Assembly (NCBI GenBank): GCA_964428355.1
Contig: CAYRYU010000013.1
Span: 1 to 64,000 of the forward strand
Direction: 5' to 3'
Length of the DNA: 64,000 nt
Source of the DNA: CAYRYU01 sp964428355
GTDB taxonomy: Bacteria > Muiribacteriota > Ozemobacteria > Ozemobacterales > Ozemobacteraceae
Below are positions 16,400 to 25,383 of this stretch, piece by piece. A program made the position numbers and the translations under genes. The first letter of the stretch is position 1; each line of letters begins with the position of its first letter. The notes below the pieces were generated by a model. It was not told the DNA's origin. It did no database searches and saw only the letters and a list, made by a program, of their open reading frames with translations.

Positions 16400-16528
16400 C
16401 AGATGCGAGGCGTGCCCGCCCCAGCCAGGGTCCGATGCCCCAGGGCCGTTGCCCCGGGGCCGTGATACCCAGCCTGGTCCTCCCGGCATTCTTGCGCATC
16501 GTTCCATCATCCCCACGGAGGAAAAACC

Positions 16529-19144
16529 ATGAAACCTGGCTCCAATAACCAGTTGTTCCGCTTTGGAAAAAGACTTCCCTTCGGCCCTCTCGCTGCTGCC
16601 GATGTCCCTGAACTCCTTGCGGAAGCGCGCCGGCGGGAGTCCCAGGCCGCCCAGACTCCGATCGAGAACATTCTCTCCATTCTCGACAAGGTGGCGGACC
16701 TCTGGGCCGATCAGCGACATCCTCTCGTCGAAAGGGCCCGGAAGGAGCTTCCGGGGCTGGTGAAGTTCAGTCTGCCAATGGTTGACGAAGGGTTGCACGC
16801 TTTGGTGCACCTCTGCCGGAGGGAAAACCTTGAAAAGCGTTTGAAGGGGGAAATCGGCGGAAAGAACCTCCTGGACGGCTGGACCGAGAAGGAGGGGTTG
16901 GGTTTCGAGTTGATGGCTGCCCCAAGGGGAACCATCCTTCACCTTTCTGCGGGAAACGTTTTCGTAGGGGCAATCGACAGCCTGGTGTCGGGAATCATCA
17001 CGAAAAACGTCAATATCATGAAGATGTCCCATGTCGATCCCCTTTTTCCCGGGCTCTTCATGGAAAGCCTCCTCGAATGCGATCCCCAGGGGATAATCTG
17101 GCCCAATCAGGCCATCCTTTCCTGGAAGGGGGGGGATGCCGAGGTCGAGAAACCCATGCTCGGCTCCGACCTGACCGTCGTTTTCTGGGGAGGTCGGGAA
17201 GCTCTTGCGGCGGTAAAAACCAAGATTGGCCCCGAAACCCGCCTGGTGGAAAACGGTCCCCGCTACTCGTTCGCCGTGGCCGACGCCAGGATTCTCGAAG
17301 AGACCGAGAGTGAGGCCGCAGTTGAAGGGCTCTGCCGTGACCTGTGCATGTGGGACCAGCAGGCTTGCTCGTCACCGCACGTAGTCTACGTCGTCGGGCC
17401 AAACGACCGAACCGTGTTCCAACTGATGGACCGCATGTTTCCCCACCTCGAGCGCATTTCGAAAGAGCTTCCGTTGGGTTCCCTCGATTTCGACGAGAAG
17501 GTCGAGATTCGAAAGGTCCGGGAACTTGCCACCATGGCCGAAGTCAAGGGTTCCGGCCGGGTGGTCTGCCCGGACGCGTTTTCCTTCTCCCTGATTTTCG
17601 AAGCCAGCCCGCGGTTCAAGGTCTCATGCCTCAACCGGACCCTTTTCTTCAAAAGGGTGCCAACCCTCGACGATCTGATGGAGCAGATCCTACCGCTTTC
17701 TTCGTTTCTCCAGACCGTCGGGATTCTTCTGCGCGGCGATCAGCGCGGGGAGTTCGAACGCAGGGTTCTCAGGGCAGGTGCCAAGCGACTGACCGGGTGG
17801 GGGGGGATGAGCGTCGGGTTTGACGGCGCACCCCACGAGGGGTCTTTCCTGCTTTCAAACCTAGTCGATTGGGTCGACCGTGAACCGCTCGGGTCAGGGG
17901 AAGGCCGTCTCGAGCGGCTCAAGGCGGAGATTTCCCGTTCCCCATACTACAGGGGGGTTCTCGCGAAGACTGCCGAAAAGGGGGGCCGGTTCAAGGATTT
18001 GCCGCTGCTCGACCGTCCCACCTTCTATCGCAACTCCCCCCCCGTTTCTCGCGATATCTTGACGGGGCCTCTCACGAACGCCTATGTGTACGCTTCCGGA
18101 GGCACCACCGGGGAACCGAAGTTCACGTTCTACTCGAACCCCGAATGGGTCAGGACCTGCGAGATCATGTCGTTCATCTACCGGACCGCCGGGATCACCA
18201 AGGATGACGTTGTGGGAAACCTCTTCCTTGCCGGGAACCTGTGGACGAGTTTCAGCGTTGCCGCCCGGGCGGTCGAGATGATCGGCTGCCTGAACCTCCC
18301 CATTGGCGGTGGGGCTGATTTTGAAAACATGATCAAGTACATCAGGGCTTACAAGGTCAACGCCATCGTCGGACTTCCCTCGATCATCGTGAAGCTCGCG
18401 GAGGAAATCCAGCAGAAGGGGCTGGAACTGAAAATCCAGAAAATCCTTTATGGCGGGGAACATGTCCGTCCCCAGACCGAGGCTTTCCTGAAGAAAGTCC
18501 TGAAATGTGAATGGGTGCGTTCGGCGGGGTATGCTTTGGTCGACACCGGGCCGGTCGGTTACCAGTGTCCCCACCTGGCTGGAACCAATCATCACGTTCT
18601 CGAGGACGTTCAGTTCCTGGAAATCCTCGATGAGAGCGGAAACCCCGGCCCGGTGAACCCTGAAACCGGTTTTGGCCTTCCCGGGGAGATCGTGGCGACG
18701 AATCTTTACCGGCACCTGATGCCCGTTGTCAGATACCGGACCGGGGACATGGGTCGTTGGACCCTCATCAAGAACTGCCCTTGCGGGTTCAGGGGGGCGA
18801 CCTTCGAGCTTCTGGGCCGATGCGATGACATGCTCGTTATCGGCGGAATCAACCTTCTTCCTTCCGACGTCGCCGCAGGGCTGGCGAAAATACCTGTCAG
18901 CCCCAACTTCCAGATGGTCGGCAGAACGAAGGGTGAAAAGGACCTTCTACATTTGCGCCTGGAAGCGGAAAGACCCCTTCCAGAGGCCCAGGTCATCTCG
19001 GCCTTGAGGGAGGGGTCTTACAAACTCGAGGGGGCTATCCGCGACGGCTGGCTTTTGGTTGAAGTCGAGTGGTTTTCCCACGGAGCCATCCCGAGGAACC
19101 CGCGCACCGGCAAGCTGAAGATCTCGATCGACGAGCGCGGGTAG
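16529..19144 (+). CDS. LuxC-like acyl reductase fused to PaaK-like adenylating domain
   Basis: This 871-residue protein joins two enzymes. Residues ~1-450 match LuxC, the aldehyde-dehydrogenase-fold long-chain acyl reductase: APRGTILHLSAGNVFVG, PRYSFAVADA, and WDQQACSSPHVVYVV with candidate catalytic Cys280. Residues ~460-871 match the phenylacetate-CoA ligase (PaaK) family: YASGGTTGEPKFTF at 521-534, ILYGGEHVRPQTE, VRYRTGDMGRW, GRCDDMLVIGGINLLPSDV and a C-terminal GKLKISI Lys. The joint role would be activating a carboxylic acid and reducing it to an aldehyde. ACGGAGG sits just upstream of ATG 16529. It lies 129 bp after the LuxE-like gene. No luxA/luxB is in the window. Confidence 0.85.
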   Translation: MKPGSNNQLFRFGKRLPFGPLAAADVPELLAEARRRESQAAQTPIENILSILDKVADLWADQRHPLVERARKELPGLVKFSLPMVDEGLHALVHLCRRENLEKRLKGEIGGKNLLDGWTEKEGLGFELMAAPRGTILHLSAGNVFVGAIDSLVSGIITKNVNIMKMSHVDPLFPGLFMESLLECDPQGIIWPNQAILSWKGGDAEVEKPMLGSDLTVVFWGGREALAAVKTKIGPETRLVENGPRYSFAVADARILEETESEAAVEGLCRDLCMWDQQACSSPHVVYVVGPNDRTVFQLMDRMFPHLERISKELPLGSLDFDEKVEIRKVRELATMAEVKGSGRVVCPDAFSFSLIFEASPRFKVSCLNRTLFFKRVPTLDDLMEQILPLSSFLQTVGILLRGDQRGEFERRVLRAGAKRLTGWGGMSVGFDGAPHEGSFLLSNLVDWVDREPLGSGEGRLERLKAEISRSPYYRGVLAKTAEKGGRFKDLPLLDRPTFYRNSPPVSRDILTGPLTNAYVYASGGTTGEPKFTFYSNPEWVRTCEIMSFIYRTAGITKDDVVGNLFLAGNLWTSFSVAARAVEMIGCLNLPIGGGADFENMIKYIRAYKVNAIVGLPSIIVKLAEEIQQKGLELKIQKILYGGEHVRPQTEAFLKKVLKCEWVRSAGYALVDTGPVGYQCPHLAGTNHHVLEDVQFLEILDESGNPGPVNPETGFGLPGEIVATNLYRHLMPVVRYRTGDMGRWTLIKNCPCGFRGATFELLGRCDDMLVIGGINLLPSDVAAGLAKIPVSPNFQMVGRTKGEKDLLHLRLEAERPLPEAQVISALREGSYKLEGAIRDGWLLVEVEWFSHGAIPRNPRTGKLKISIDERG

Positions 19145-19150
19145 GGAAGG

Positions 19151-20668
19151 TCAGATCAGGGGCCGCAGCCAGTGTAGTTTCTGGAGCCAGTTCAACCGGT
19201 TCATCACGTCCTTGTCGGAGTGGGTTTCCGGGCCGAATACGGTCTTGATGGAGCCGTCACGCTCGACCTTGATCTCATATCGGAAGCTGTTCTTGATGTC
19301 ATCCATGATCTTGAGGGCGACCCGCTGGGCGAAGTTGGGGGACTTCACGACGGTGACCATCTCCGAATTGATCTGCTCACTGACGTAATCCATGTTGTAG
19401 GTCCCGATGACGGCGACTTTCCTGTCGAAGACGAAGACCTTCGAATGGAGCTTGTTCGTCAGCTTGTATCCGTAGATCTCCATCTTCGGCATTTCCTTGA
19501 GGATGTTCTTCCAGTCACCGATGAACATCGCCTGGGTGAGAAGGCTGTCGCTGCTCATCGGGCTGTTGGTGTGGATTACGACCCGGATTCCGCGGTCGTT
19601 TGCCCTCTTCAGGGCAGCCCTTGCCACCTCGGTCAGGACGACATACGGGTTCTGGATGATGATTTCCTTCTGCGCCGCATCCATGAAAGCTGTCAGATTG
19701 TTGGTGATGTCATTTCGGGGGCCCGCAATGGAATGCTTGTCGAGAACCCTGGCAGGGCATCCGCGCTCACCCGAGAAGAGATCGAACGCGGCATAGGCAG
19801 TCAACTTCTTGTATTTCAGAAGTTCATCGGTGTATTTCTTGCACAGTTCGATGACTTCTTTGGAAAACTTCGCGGGATCGGGTTTCTGGACTCCCATTCC
19901 GAGCATGTAGCGGCGCATCGAATGGTATGCCAGGTCAAGGTGCCGATGCATGTCATCGATATTGCCGAAGAAATCGCTTTCGATCTTGAAGTTCCCTCCG
20001 GCCTTGAACTCCTCCTCGAAAGCCAGCTTGGCTTGGTTGGCAACGACTTTGCTCTGGACGAGGATATCGGTGTCCCGGTATACCGTGGCCAGGTCGGCGG
20101 GGTCGACGAAGTAGTTTTTCGACACGTTCCGGCCCCCGGTGATCAGATACTCGTCATCAACCAGGACGATCTTGTCATGGTTGCTGGCCATGATTTTCCT
20201 GATGTCGTCGAAAAGAGCCCAGAATTTCCTGTGCACAGGATTGAATACCCTTATCTGGACGTTCTTGAATTTGATGAGCTCCTGGAGGATGTCCTGCCCG
20301 ATGAGCTTTCTGGAAAGCCCCTTCGTTCCACGGGCGTCGATCATGAGGCGGATCTGGAGGCCTGCTCTGGCTTGTTTCATCAGAAGGCCCAGCATGCTCA
20401 TCCCAAAAATGTCCTCTTCCACGATGAAATAGGTTATGTCGATCGACTTTTTCGCGTTGTCGAGGATATTCCATCTTGCATACCAGGCATTCATGTTTTC
20501 CGGAAGGAAGCGCACCTTGGCACTGGGGTCGACGGCATTGCACTGTACATCGTCGAAAACCTTCTCCACCCCTGCGGTCGGGGCGGGAGCCTGCGGAGCG
20601 GCGGAAAGGGCAATGATCTGGAGAACCAGCAAAAACACGATGACTGGAAGGAGTTGGCGGATTTTCAT
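19151..20668 (-). CDS. Exported phospholipase D/cardiolipin synthase-like protein
   Basis: The 505-residue protein starts with a signal peptide (MKIRQLLPVIVFLLVLQIIA, cleavage near SAAPQA). It contains two PLD-type catalytic motifs: SNHDKIVLVDDEYLITGGRN (HxK, then D) and LHSKVFVFDRKVAVIGTYN. PLD-superfamily members hydrolyse or transfer phosphodiester head groups; cardiolipin synthases and secreted phospholipases share this layout. The substrate is not determined. ATG 20668 has AGGAGG 7 bp upstream, preferred over an ATG seven codons earlier. It faces the LuxC gene tail-to-tail with 6 bp between and is preceded by a good promoter at 20705-20733. Confidence 0.88.
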   Translation of the reverse strand: MKIRQLLPVIVFLLVLQIIALSAAPQAPAPTAGVEKVFDDVQCNAVDPSAKVRFLPENMNAWYARWNILDNAKKSIDITYFIVEEDIFGMSMLGLLMKQARAGLQIRLMIDARGTKGLSRKLIGQDILQELIKFKNVQIRVFNPVHRKFWALFDDIRKIMASNHDKIVLVDDEYLITGGRNVSKNYFVDPADLATVYRDTDILVQSKVVANQAKLAFEEEFKAGGNFKIESDFFGNIDDMHRHLDLAYHSMRRYMLGMGVQKPDPAKFSKEVIELCKKYTDELLKYKKLTAYAAFDLFSGERGCPARVLDKHSIAGPRNDITNNLTAFMDAAQKEIIIQNPYVVLTEVARAALKRANDRGIRVVIHTNSPMSSDSLLTQAMFIGDWKNILKEMPKMEIYGYKLTNKLHSKVFVFDRKVAVIGTYNMDYVSEQINSEMVTVVKSPNFAQRVALKIMDDIKNSFRYEIKVERDGSIKTVFGPETHSDKDVMNRLNWLQKLHWLRPLI

Positions 20669-20704
20669 TTCGGTACCTCCTGATGACAATGAATCAACCC
20701 TTAA

Positions 20705-20733
20705 ATTTTAACCGAAAAAGCCGAAAATGCCAA
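20705..20733 (-). promoter_or_regulatory. Sigma-70-type promoter for the PLD-like gene
   Basis: On the minus strand TTGGCA (20733-20728) and TAAAAT (20710-20705) are 17 bp apart and about 37 bp upstream of the PLD-like start codon. Confidence 0.65.
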
Positions 20734-20825
20734 CCTACCCCATCGGAAAATGGCTGAAAGAGGGGAGGGCAAGTTCCAGGTTGGGGTATTTTTCCCAACT
20801 GTAGACCCTTCAAAACGGTTTTCCC

Positions 20826-20854
20826 TTGCATATCCCCATGGGATCGAATAGATT
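20826..20854 (+). promoter_or_regulatory. Sigma-70-type promoter for the PP2C gene
   Basis: TTGCAT at 20826-20831 and TAGATT at 20849-20854 have a 17-bp spacer. The predicted start of transcription near 20861 leaves only about 12 bases before the ATG at 20873. Confidence 0.5.
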
Positions 20855-20872
20855 GAAAGGGGCGGTCCGTTG

Positions 20873-23800
20873 ATGGACCGCCCGCGCATCAGGATTCTAC
20901 AAATCAGGAGCAGGGAGGCCGGGGGGGGACGCTCTTCCCGACCCAGAGACGTGGAATCAGAGACACCCATTGAAGAAGGTTCCCTGGGCCGCCTTTCATC
21001 CTTCAAGGGGATCTTCATCCTGATCCTGATTCTGGGAATCCCGTTTTTTCTGGTTGATGTGGCGATCAGCTATGTCAGCCAGATACAGCAGAAGAATCTC
21101 GAAACCACCTCTTTCTTCAATCTCGACCAGTTCCTGCTTCGGTTCCAGCCCCTTGGATCCCCGGAAGGCTTTTTGAAAACCCTTTTCAGGAAGGTTGCCG
21201 AAAAAGCTGAGGAATCTGTCACCCCGCGGGCATCGATGGGAAAGATGCTTGGGAGGCTGAACATTGCCTATCCAGGCCTCTTCACTTTCTACCTTTTCGA
21301 TCCGAATGACCAGCTCGTTCCCCTGAAATTGACTCCCAAGGGGAAGCGGGCGCCAGAGCTTGTCATGAAATTCATCAAGCAGCAGTACAAGGGAAAGGTC
21401 GGGGGCTTCGAGGGGAATACCCGAAGTATTCTGAGGTCCCTCCTTGGGACGAAGCGGAATTCCCTCGAGAAGTTGTTCCGGTCAAGTTGGGGACAAACCT
21501 CCCATCGCTCCGAAAAGACGTGGTTTTACTACTTTCTCGGAAACTCCTTTTCCTTTTTCGCCAACATTCACGAATCGGGTTACCCCCCGATGATGCCGTT
21601 GAAGAAGGTCATCAAAAGCTGGCGGGACCCGCGGGTTCGTGTGAATCTGGTCGACATGGCCTCTCTTGAGGTCATGGGTTTTCCCGACCCTGATTGGCAG
21701 ACACGGATCCTGCGGAACATCCTTCGCCTGGAACGTGAACCTGGGAATCATTTCCGCGAGTCTGGATGGCTTTGTGCCACCCTGAGCCTCGAGTCCAGAT
21801 ACTACGTTGTGGCAGCAATCGAGGACCGAACCGGCGATTCCCCCAGCCTCCAACTTCGGTCATACCGCCTGTTTGCTTGCCTCATGCTTCTTCTCGGGGC
21901 ACTCGTTTTCGGAATTCTCTCACTGGGTTCCCGTATGTCCTATGTCTCGATCCGCTTGAAGCTGCTCGGGGTGTTCCTCTTCTCTACCGGGTTGCCCCTT
22001 GTGGTGCTGACTGTCACCGGAAGGATCTACCTCAAGGAGCGCGAAAGGGCGCTCGTGCAGGAAAACCTGGAGCGACTCCGGATCCTTCTCTACGACATCG
22101 ATTCGAAACTCCCGATTGCCAAGCGATTGATTGAAAGCAAGTTGAGAAAGATCCTGGCCGATGCCGATTACCTGACCCCACAGGGAATGCGCGAGTTCAG
22201 GAGATCCTTGGCAAAGTTCCGGGGTTTGTACCATTGCAAATCGACTGCCCTGATGGACCAGAACTCCGAATTCATCCCCCTCAAAAAGGATGAAAACACC
22301 AAGGTGGCGGCCATGAAGTTCCTCAAAGCGTTCATGACTTCCATTCTGCGCGAGGTTGCGGGCGCATCGGGGAATCCCGCCAGCGAGAAGAGCTACGTCG
22401 AAGCCGAGATGATCCTTTCAACCATTTCCGGGCAGGATTCCGCCGAGCTGATAGACAACCTGGTCGGAAATCTGAACCGTGTCATTCCCCAATACATCGG
22501 ACCCCTGAGTGGGTTCACCTTTTGGAGCGTTGTCAGGGCTCGTGCCTCCCAGAAGGCGTTCATATTCTTCGCCGGTTGGGAGGCTGCCGATTTTTCCCAG
22601 ATTTTCCTGCGCAACGTGATCTCGTTCAAACCTTCCGAGGATGGAACCGAACTTCTTGCTCTCGATCTCACACCCCGCTGGGACCAAGGATTCCGCCCCC
22701 GTCGGGGCGAGGGTGGGAAAGGAAACCGGTTCTTCTCCCAGAGGTATTTCCGGTGCTTTCCGTACCGGCCGCTTGCCCCTCCTGTGAAGGAGTTCCTCCT
22801 GCGGACCATGAAACGGAATGCCTTCACCTACGGCCAGGTCAACTACAAGGGAGAGCCTGCACTTATTGCCGGTTTCCCAGGCAACCAGCTTCAGGAGTTC
22901 ATGATCTTTCTGGTAAAGCCCCTTGGGCCCGTCAAGGAAGAGATCTCAAGCCTTTCGATGAAGCTCACCGCTTTCGAACTGCTCAGCCTCGCTTTCGCGA
23001 TTTTTCTCGGGACGGTTCTTGCCCGGAAGTTCCTTGCTCCGATTCGCGACCTTTCTGTGGGGATAACCGCTGCCCGGCAAAAGCAGTTCCGGCACCGAAT
23101 TCCCCGGCAGGATCCGGATGAGTTGGGAGACCTCGCCGAGCATTTCAATTGGATGATGGAAAGCCTCCAGGAAATGGACATGGCCAAGCAGATCCAGAGG
23201 CAGCTTTTCCCGGGCTCCCCTCTCGAAACCGGCGAATACAAGGTTTTTGGGATATCCCGCCCAGCCTCCGACCTGGGTGGCGACTATTTCGACTACCTGG
23301 TTTTCGGGGGTGGAAAGAAACTGCTGGTTCTTCTGGGGGATGTCACCGGGCACGGTGTTCCTTCCGCTCTCGGAATGGCCATGTCCAAAGCCCTCATAAG
23401 GGTTTTGAGCAGCCTGGAGTTTCCCGACCAGGTGATCCTCGAGAACCTGAACCGCGTTCTCTTCGAGACTTTCCGCGAAAAACGGGAACCTTTGCTGATG
23501 ACCTTGAGCGTTCTCTTTCTCGACACCCAGAGCAATTCGGGAACCTTTTTCAGTTGCGGGCACCCTTTTCCATATCGTCGCTCGGGAAGTGGCGAGATCA
23601 TCCAGATGGAAGGGATCGGGAAACCCATGGGAACGAAAGCCGTTTTCTCTGCCAGGCCGATCCCAATTTCCATGAACCCCGGTGACCGGATCGTCCTCTA
23701 TTCCGATGGATTGGTCGAATCATTGATCGATGATTGGAAGGTGGACGCATTCCAACTCTTCCAGGAGCATATTGCGCGCTTCCTTCATCTTCCGATCGAC

Positions 23801-23917
23801 CAGGCCTGCCGGGGAATCCTGGACGGCCACCCCTTCTTCCAAAAAAAGAAACCCCAACCCGACGACTTCACCGTTCTTATCCTCGAACGGCTCCCCCCCC
23901 AAAAAACGGGGACATGA
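20873..23917 (+). CDS. Large membrane PP2C (SpoIIE/RsbU-type) Ser/Thr phosphatase
   Basis: The 1014-residue protein has a transmembrane helix near 45-68, an extracytoplasmic region (~70-325), two close helices (~328-350 and ~360-385), a second large sensor region, a helix near 695-718, a HAMP-like linker (~720-765) and a C-terminal PP2C domain. Phosphatase motifs are intact: QIQRQLFPG (~772), GGDYFDYL (~802), LLGDVTGHGVPSAL (~820), VLYSDGLVES (~940) and DDFTVLIL (~998). Such proteins dephosphorylate anti-sigma-factor antagonists in partner-switching pathways; no antagonist or anti-sigma gene is present here. ATG 20873 follows an alternative TTG at 20870. The stop codon lies inside a palindromic repeat. 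Confidence 0.9.
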   Translation: MDRPRIRILQIRSREAGGGRSSRPRDVESETPIEEGSLGRLSSFKGIFILILILGIPFFLVDVAISYVSQIQQKNLETTSFFNLDQFLLRFQPLGSPEGFLKTLFRKVAEKAEESVTPRASMGKMLGRLNIAYPGLFTFYLFDPNDQLVPLKLTPKGKRAPELVMKFIKQQYKGKVGGFEGNTRSILRSLLGTKRNSLEKLFRSSWGQTSHRSEKTWFYYFLGNSFSFFANIHESGYPPMMPLKKVIKSWRDPRVRVNLVDMASLEVMGFPDPDWQTRILRNILRLEREPGNHFRESGWLCATLSLESRYYVVAAIEDRTGDSPSLQLRSYRLFACLMLLLGALVFGILSLGSRMSYVSIRLKLLGVFLFSTGLPLVVLTVTGRIYLKERERALVQENLERLRILLYDIDSKLPIAKRLIESKLRKILADADYLTPQGMREFRRSLAKFRGLYHCKSTALMDQNSEFIPLKKDENTKVAAMKFLKAFMTSILREVAGASGNPASEKSYVEAEMILSTISGQDSAELIDNLVGNLNRVIPQYIGPLSGFTFWSVVRARASQKAFIFFAGWEAADFSQIFLRNVISFKPSEDGTELLALDLTPRWDQGFRPRRGEGGKGNRFFSQRYFRCFPYRPLAPPVKEFLLRTMKRNAFTYGQVNYKGEPALIAGFPGNQLQEFMIFLVKPLGPVKEEISSLSMKLTAFELLSLAFAIFLGTVLARKFLAPIRDLSVGITAARQKQFRHRIPRQDPDELGDLAEHFNWMMESLQEMDMAKQIQRQLFPGSPLETGEYKVFGISRPASDLGGDYFDYLVFGGGKKLLVLLGDVTGHGVPSALGMAMSKALIRVLSSLEFPDQVILENLNRVLFETFREKREPLLMTLSVLFLDTQSNSGTFFSCGHPFPYRRSGSGEIIQMEGIGKPMGTKAVFSARPIPISMNPGDRIVLYSDGLVESLIDDWKVDAFQLFQEHIARFLHLPIDQACRGILDGHPFFQKKKPQPDDFTVLILERLPPQKTGT

Positions 23918-23945
23918 GAATCTTTTCCAAAGATTCTCATGTCCC
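23909..23945. repeat. 17-bp perfect hairpin, ATGAGAATC-type palindromic repeat
   Basis: Two 17-base arms (23909-23925 and 23929-23945) pair perfectly around a 3-base loop and are flanked by an A-run on the left and a T-run on the right. It can act as a terminator for the PP2C gene and, in reverse, for leftward transcription. The PP2C stop codon TGA is inside the left arm. Related copies lie at 24563-24626. Confidence 0.85.
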
Positions 23946-24013
23946 TTTTTTTCCCATCGCCCTGGGATGTGGTAAAATCGGTTTAGCATGTTATCTGTTG
24001 GAAATGAGGATTG

Positions 24014-24547
24014 ATGGAAAAGAGGCCGGCCTTTTCCCGGGGCTCCGGGCGAAAACTTTCACTCTCGAAGCTCACGATAAGGGAGATCTGCCGTTCCGAT
24101 CTGAATCCCTGGTCCCGCATGCGGAGGCAGCTCTGGCCTGATTGCACACATAGGCGGAATGCTTGTGAGCTCGTCGAGTATTTCGAAGGGGTGGGAAGAA
24201 AACCTGGGATCATCTTCGTGGCGATCCTTGAAAACGCCGGCCCTGTGGGGTTCCTCGAAGGGAATATCCGAACCGGATATGTCGAAGGAAGCCGGGAAGA
24301 CCGGGTGGGCTACCTCGAGGGGATTTTCGTGGAATCCCACTCCCGCCGGTTGGGAATTGCCCGTCGTTTGTTGAAAGCTTTCGAAGATTGGCTCCTTGAA
24401 CACGAGTGCCCCGAACTGGGGAGTGATTGCCTCCTGAGGAACGTCGTAAGCAGGAAACTGCACGAAAACCTCGGTTTCAGGGAAGTTAGCCGAAACATTC
24501 ATTTCATCAGGAACCTTTCCCCTAAGAAGGTAAAAAGGGGAAACTAG
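24014..24547 (+). CDS. AAC(6')-like aminoglycoside N-acetyltransferase family protein
   Basis: The 177-residue GNAT protein closely follows the aminoglycoside 6'-N-acetyltransferase pattern: WSRMRRQLWPDCT, GFLEGNIRTGYVEGS, VGYLEGIFVESHSRRLGIARRLL (acetyl-CoA-binding turn), CPELGSDCLLRNVVSRKLHENLGF and a final F-x-R stretch. AAC(6')-I enzymes acetylate kanamycin or tobramycin. A chromosomal member may instead act on a housekeeping amine, so resistance is possible but unproven. Start is ATG 24014 (or TTG 24011), with AGGA close upstream. The gene is bracketed by palindromic repeats, suggesting a separately acquired unit. Confidence 0.8.
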   Translation: MEKRPAFSRGSGRKLSLSKLTIREICRSDLNPWSRMRRQLWPDCTHRRNACELVEYFEGVGRKPGIIFVAILENAGPVGFLEGNIRTGYVEGSREDRVGYLEGIFVESHSRRLGIARRLLKAFEDWLLEHECPELGSDCLLRNVVSRKLHENLGFREVSRNIHFIRNLSPKKVKRGN

Positions 24548-24562
24548 AGGAAAAGAAAAAAA

Positions 24563-24626
24563 GGGACATGAGAATCTTTTGAATTGATTCTCATGTCCCC
24601 TTTTTTGAATTGATTCTCATGTCCCC
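24563..24626. repeat. ATGAGAATC palindrome plus tandem half-copy
   Basis: A 14-bp inverted repeat (24563-24576 with 24586-24599, 9-base loop) is followed by a second copy of its right half. The TTTTGAATTGATTCTCAT-containing unit occurs at 24577-24600 and again at 24603-24626, period 26. A further partial copy (GATTCTCAT) occurs just before 24641 and supplies the stop codon of the next leftward gene. Flanking A- and T-runs make it a likely bidirectional terminator. Confidence 0.8.
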
Positions 24627-24640
24627 GATTTTCCCGATTC

Positions 24641-25366
24641 TCATCGGGGTTTTCCCGAGAGGATGTCGTCGATCAGGGCGGTGGCCGACTGATACTGCTG
24701 GGTGTTGATCTGGTTGCGGATCTTCATGAGGGTTTCGGCTTTCACCCGGAACCATTGGCCTTCATTGTTTGACGAGGTCGGGCGGATCTCCGTGAGGAAC
24801 TTCAGGATGGTTTTCTCCGGGGTCGAGTAGACCGGTCCGAACTCCTTCTGCAGCCGGTCGTATTCCCCCAGCCACTTTTCGTAATCCCCTTCACGGGGAT
24901 TCGGGACGATCTTCTTCAGGTAGTCCATCAGTCGGGACTCCGAGGGGTCAATCGAAGGAAGAAACCCCTCCAGACGCGGGACCGCGAAATCGAGGAAGAT
25001 TGAATACCCATCTCCGGCATCCGTCACCTCAGGGATAGCGGCGACGACGAAATCCATCTTGACGATTTCCCCATTGTCGAAACTGCTTCCGACGTCCTCC
25101 AGGAAAGGGCAGAACGCCTTGGTGAACCAGAAGCTGTAGGACGCCCCGGTATTTCCGGGTTTGAATGTCAGCAGGTTGTTCAGGTCTTCCTTTTCCTGCG
25201 CAGTGGGCATCGGGCTGCAGTCGGCGAGCTTGTTCATGAAAGTCGCAAACCAGGAGGAGTAGTCATTCCACGCAGGGTTCGGGCTGACGGTCGGTTCCGC
25301 ACCAAAAAGACCCCATCCAAGAAGAAGAAAAGAAGCGGAAAACAAGAGGGAAAGTCGGGCGAGCAT
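24641..25366 (-). CDS. Secreted protein of unknown function
   Basis: The 241-residue product has a clear signal peptide (MLARLSLLFSASFLLLGWGLFG, cleavage near GAE) and a soluble, acidic, mostly helical mature part. Its cysteines, in ADCSPMP and AFCPFLED, could form a disulfide. I recognise no family. ATG 25366 was chosen because GGGAGGA lies 5 bp upstream and it gives a proper signal peptide. It follows tdk by 17 bp in the same direction, so the two are probably co-transcribed. The stop codon is derived from a palindromic repeat. Confidence 0.75.
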   Translation of the reverse strand: MLARLSLLFSASFLLLGWGLFGAEPTVSPNPAWNDYSSWFATFMNKLADCSPMPTAQEKEDLNNLLTFKPGNTGASYSFWFTKAFCPFLEDVGSSFDNGEIVKMDFVVAAIPEVTDAGDGYSIFLDFAVPRLEGFLPSIDPSESRLMDYLKKIVPNPREGDYEKWLGEYDRLQKEFGPVYSTPEKTILKFLTEIRPTSSNNEGQWFRVKAETLMKIRNQINTQQYQSATALIDDILSGKPR

Positions 25367-25383
25367 GAAATCCTCCCTGAGGC

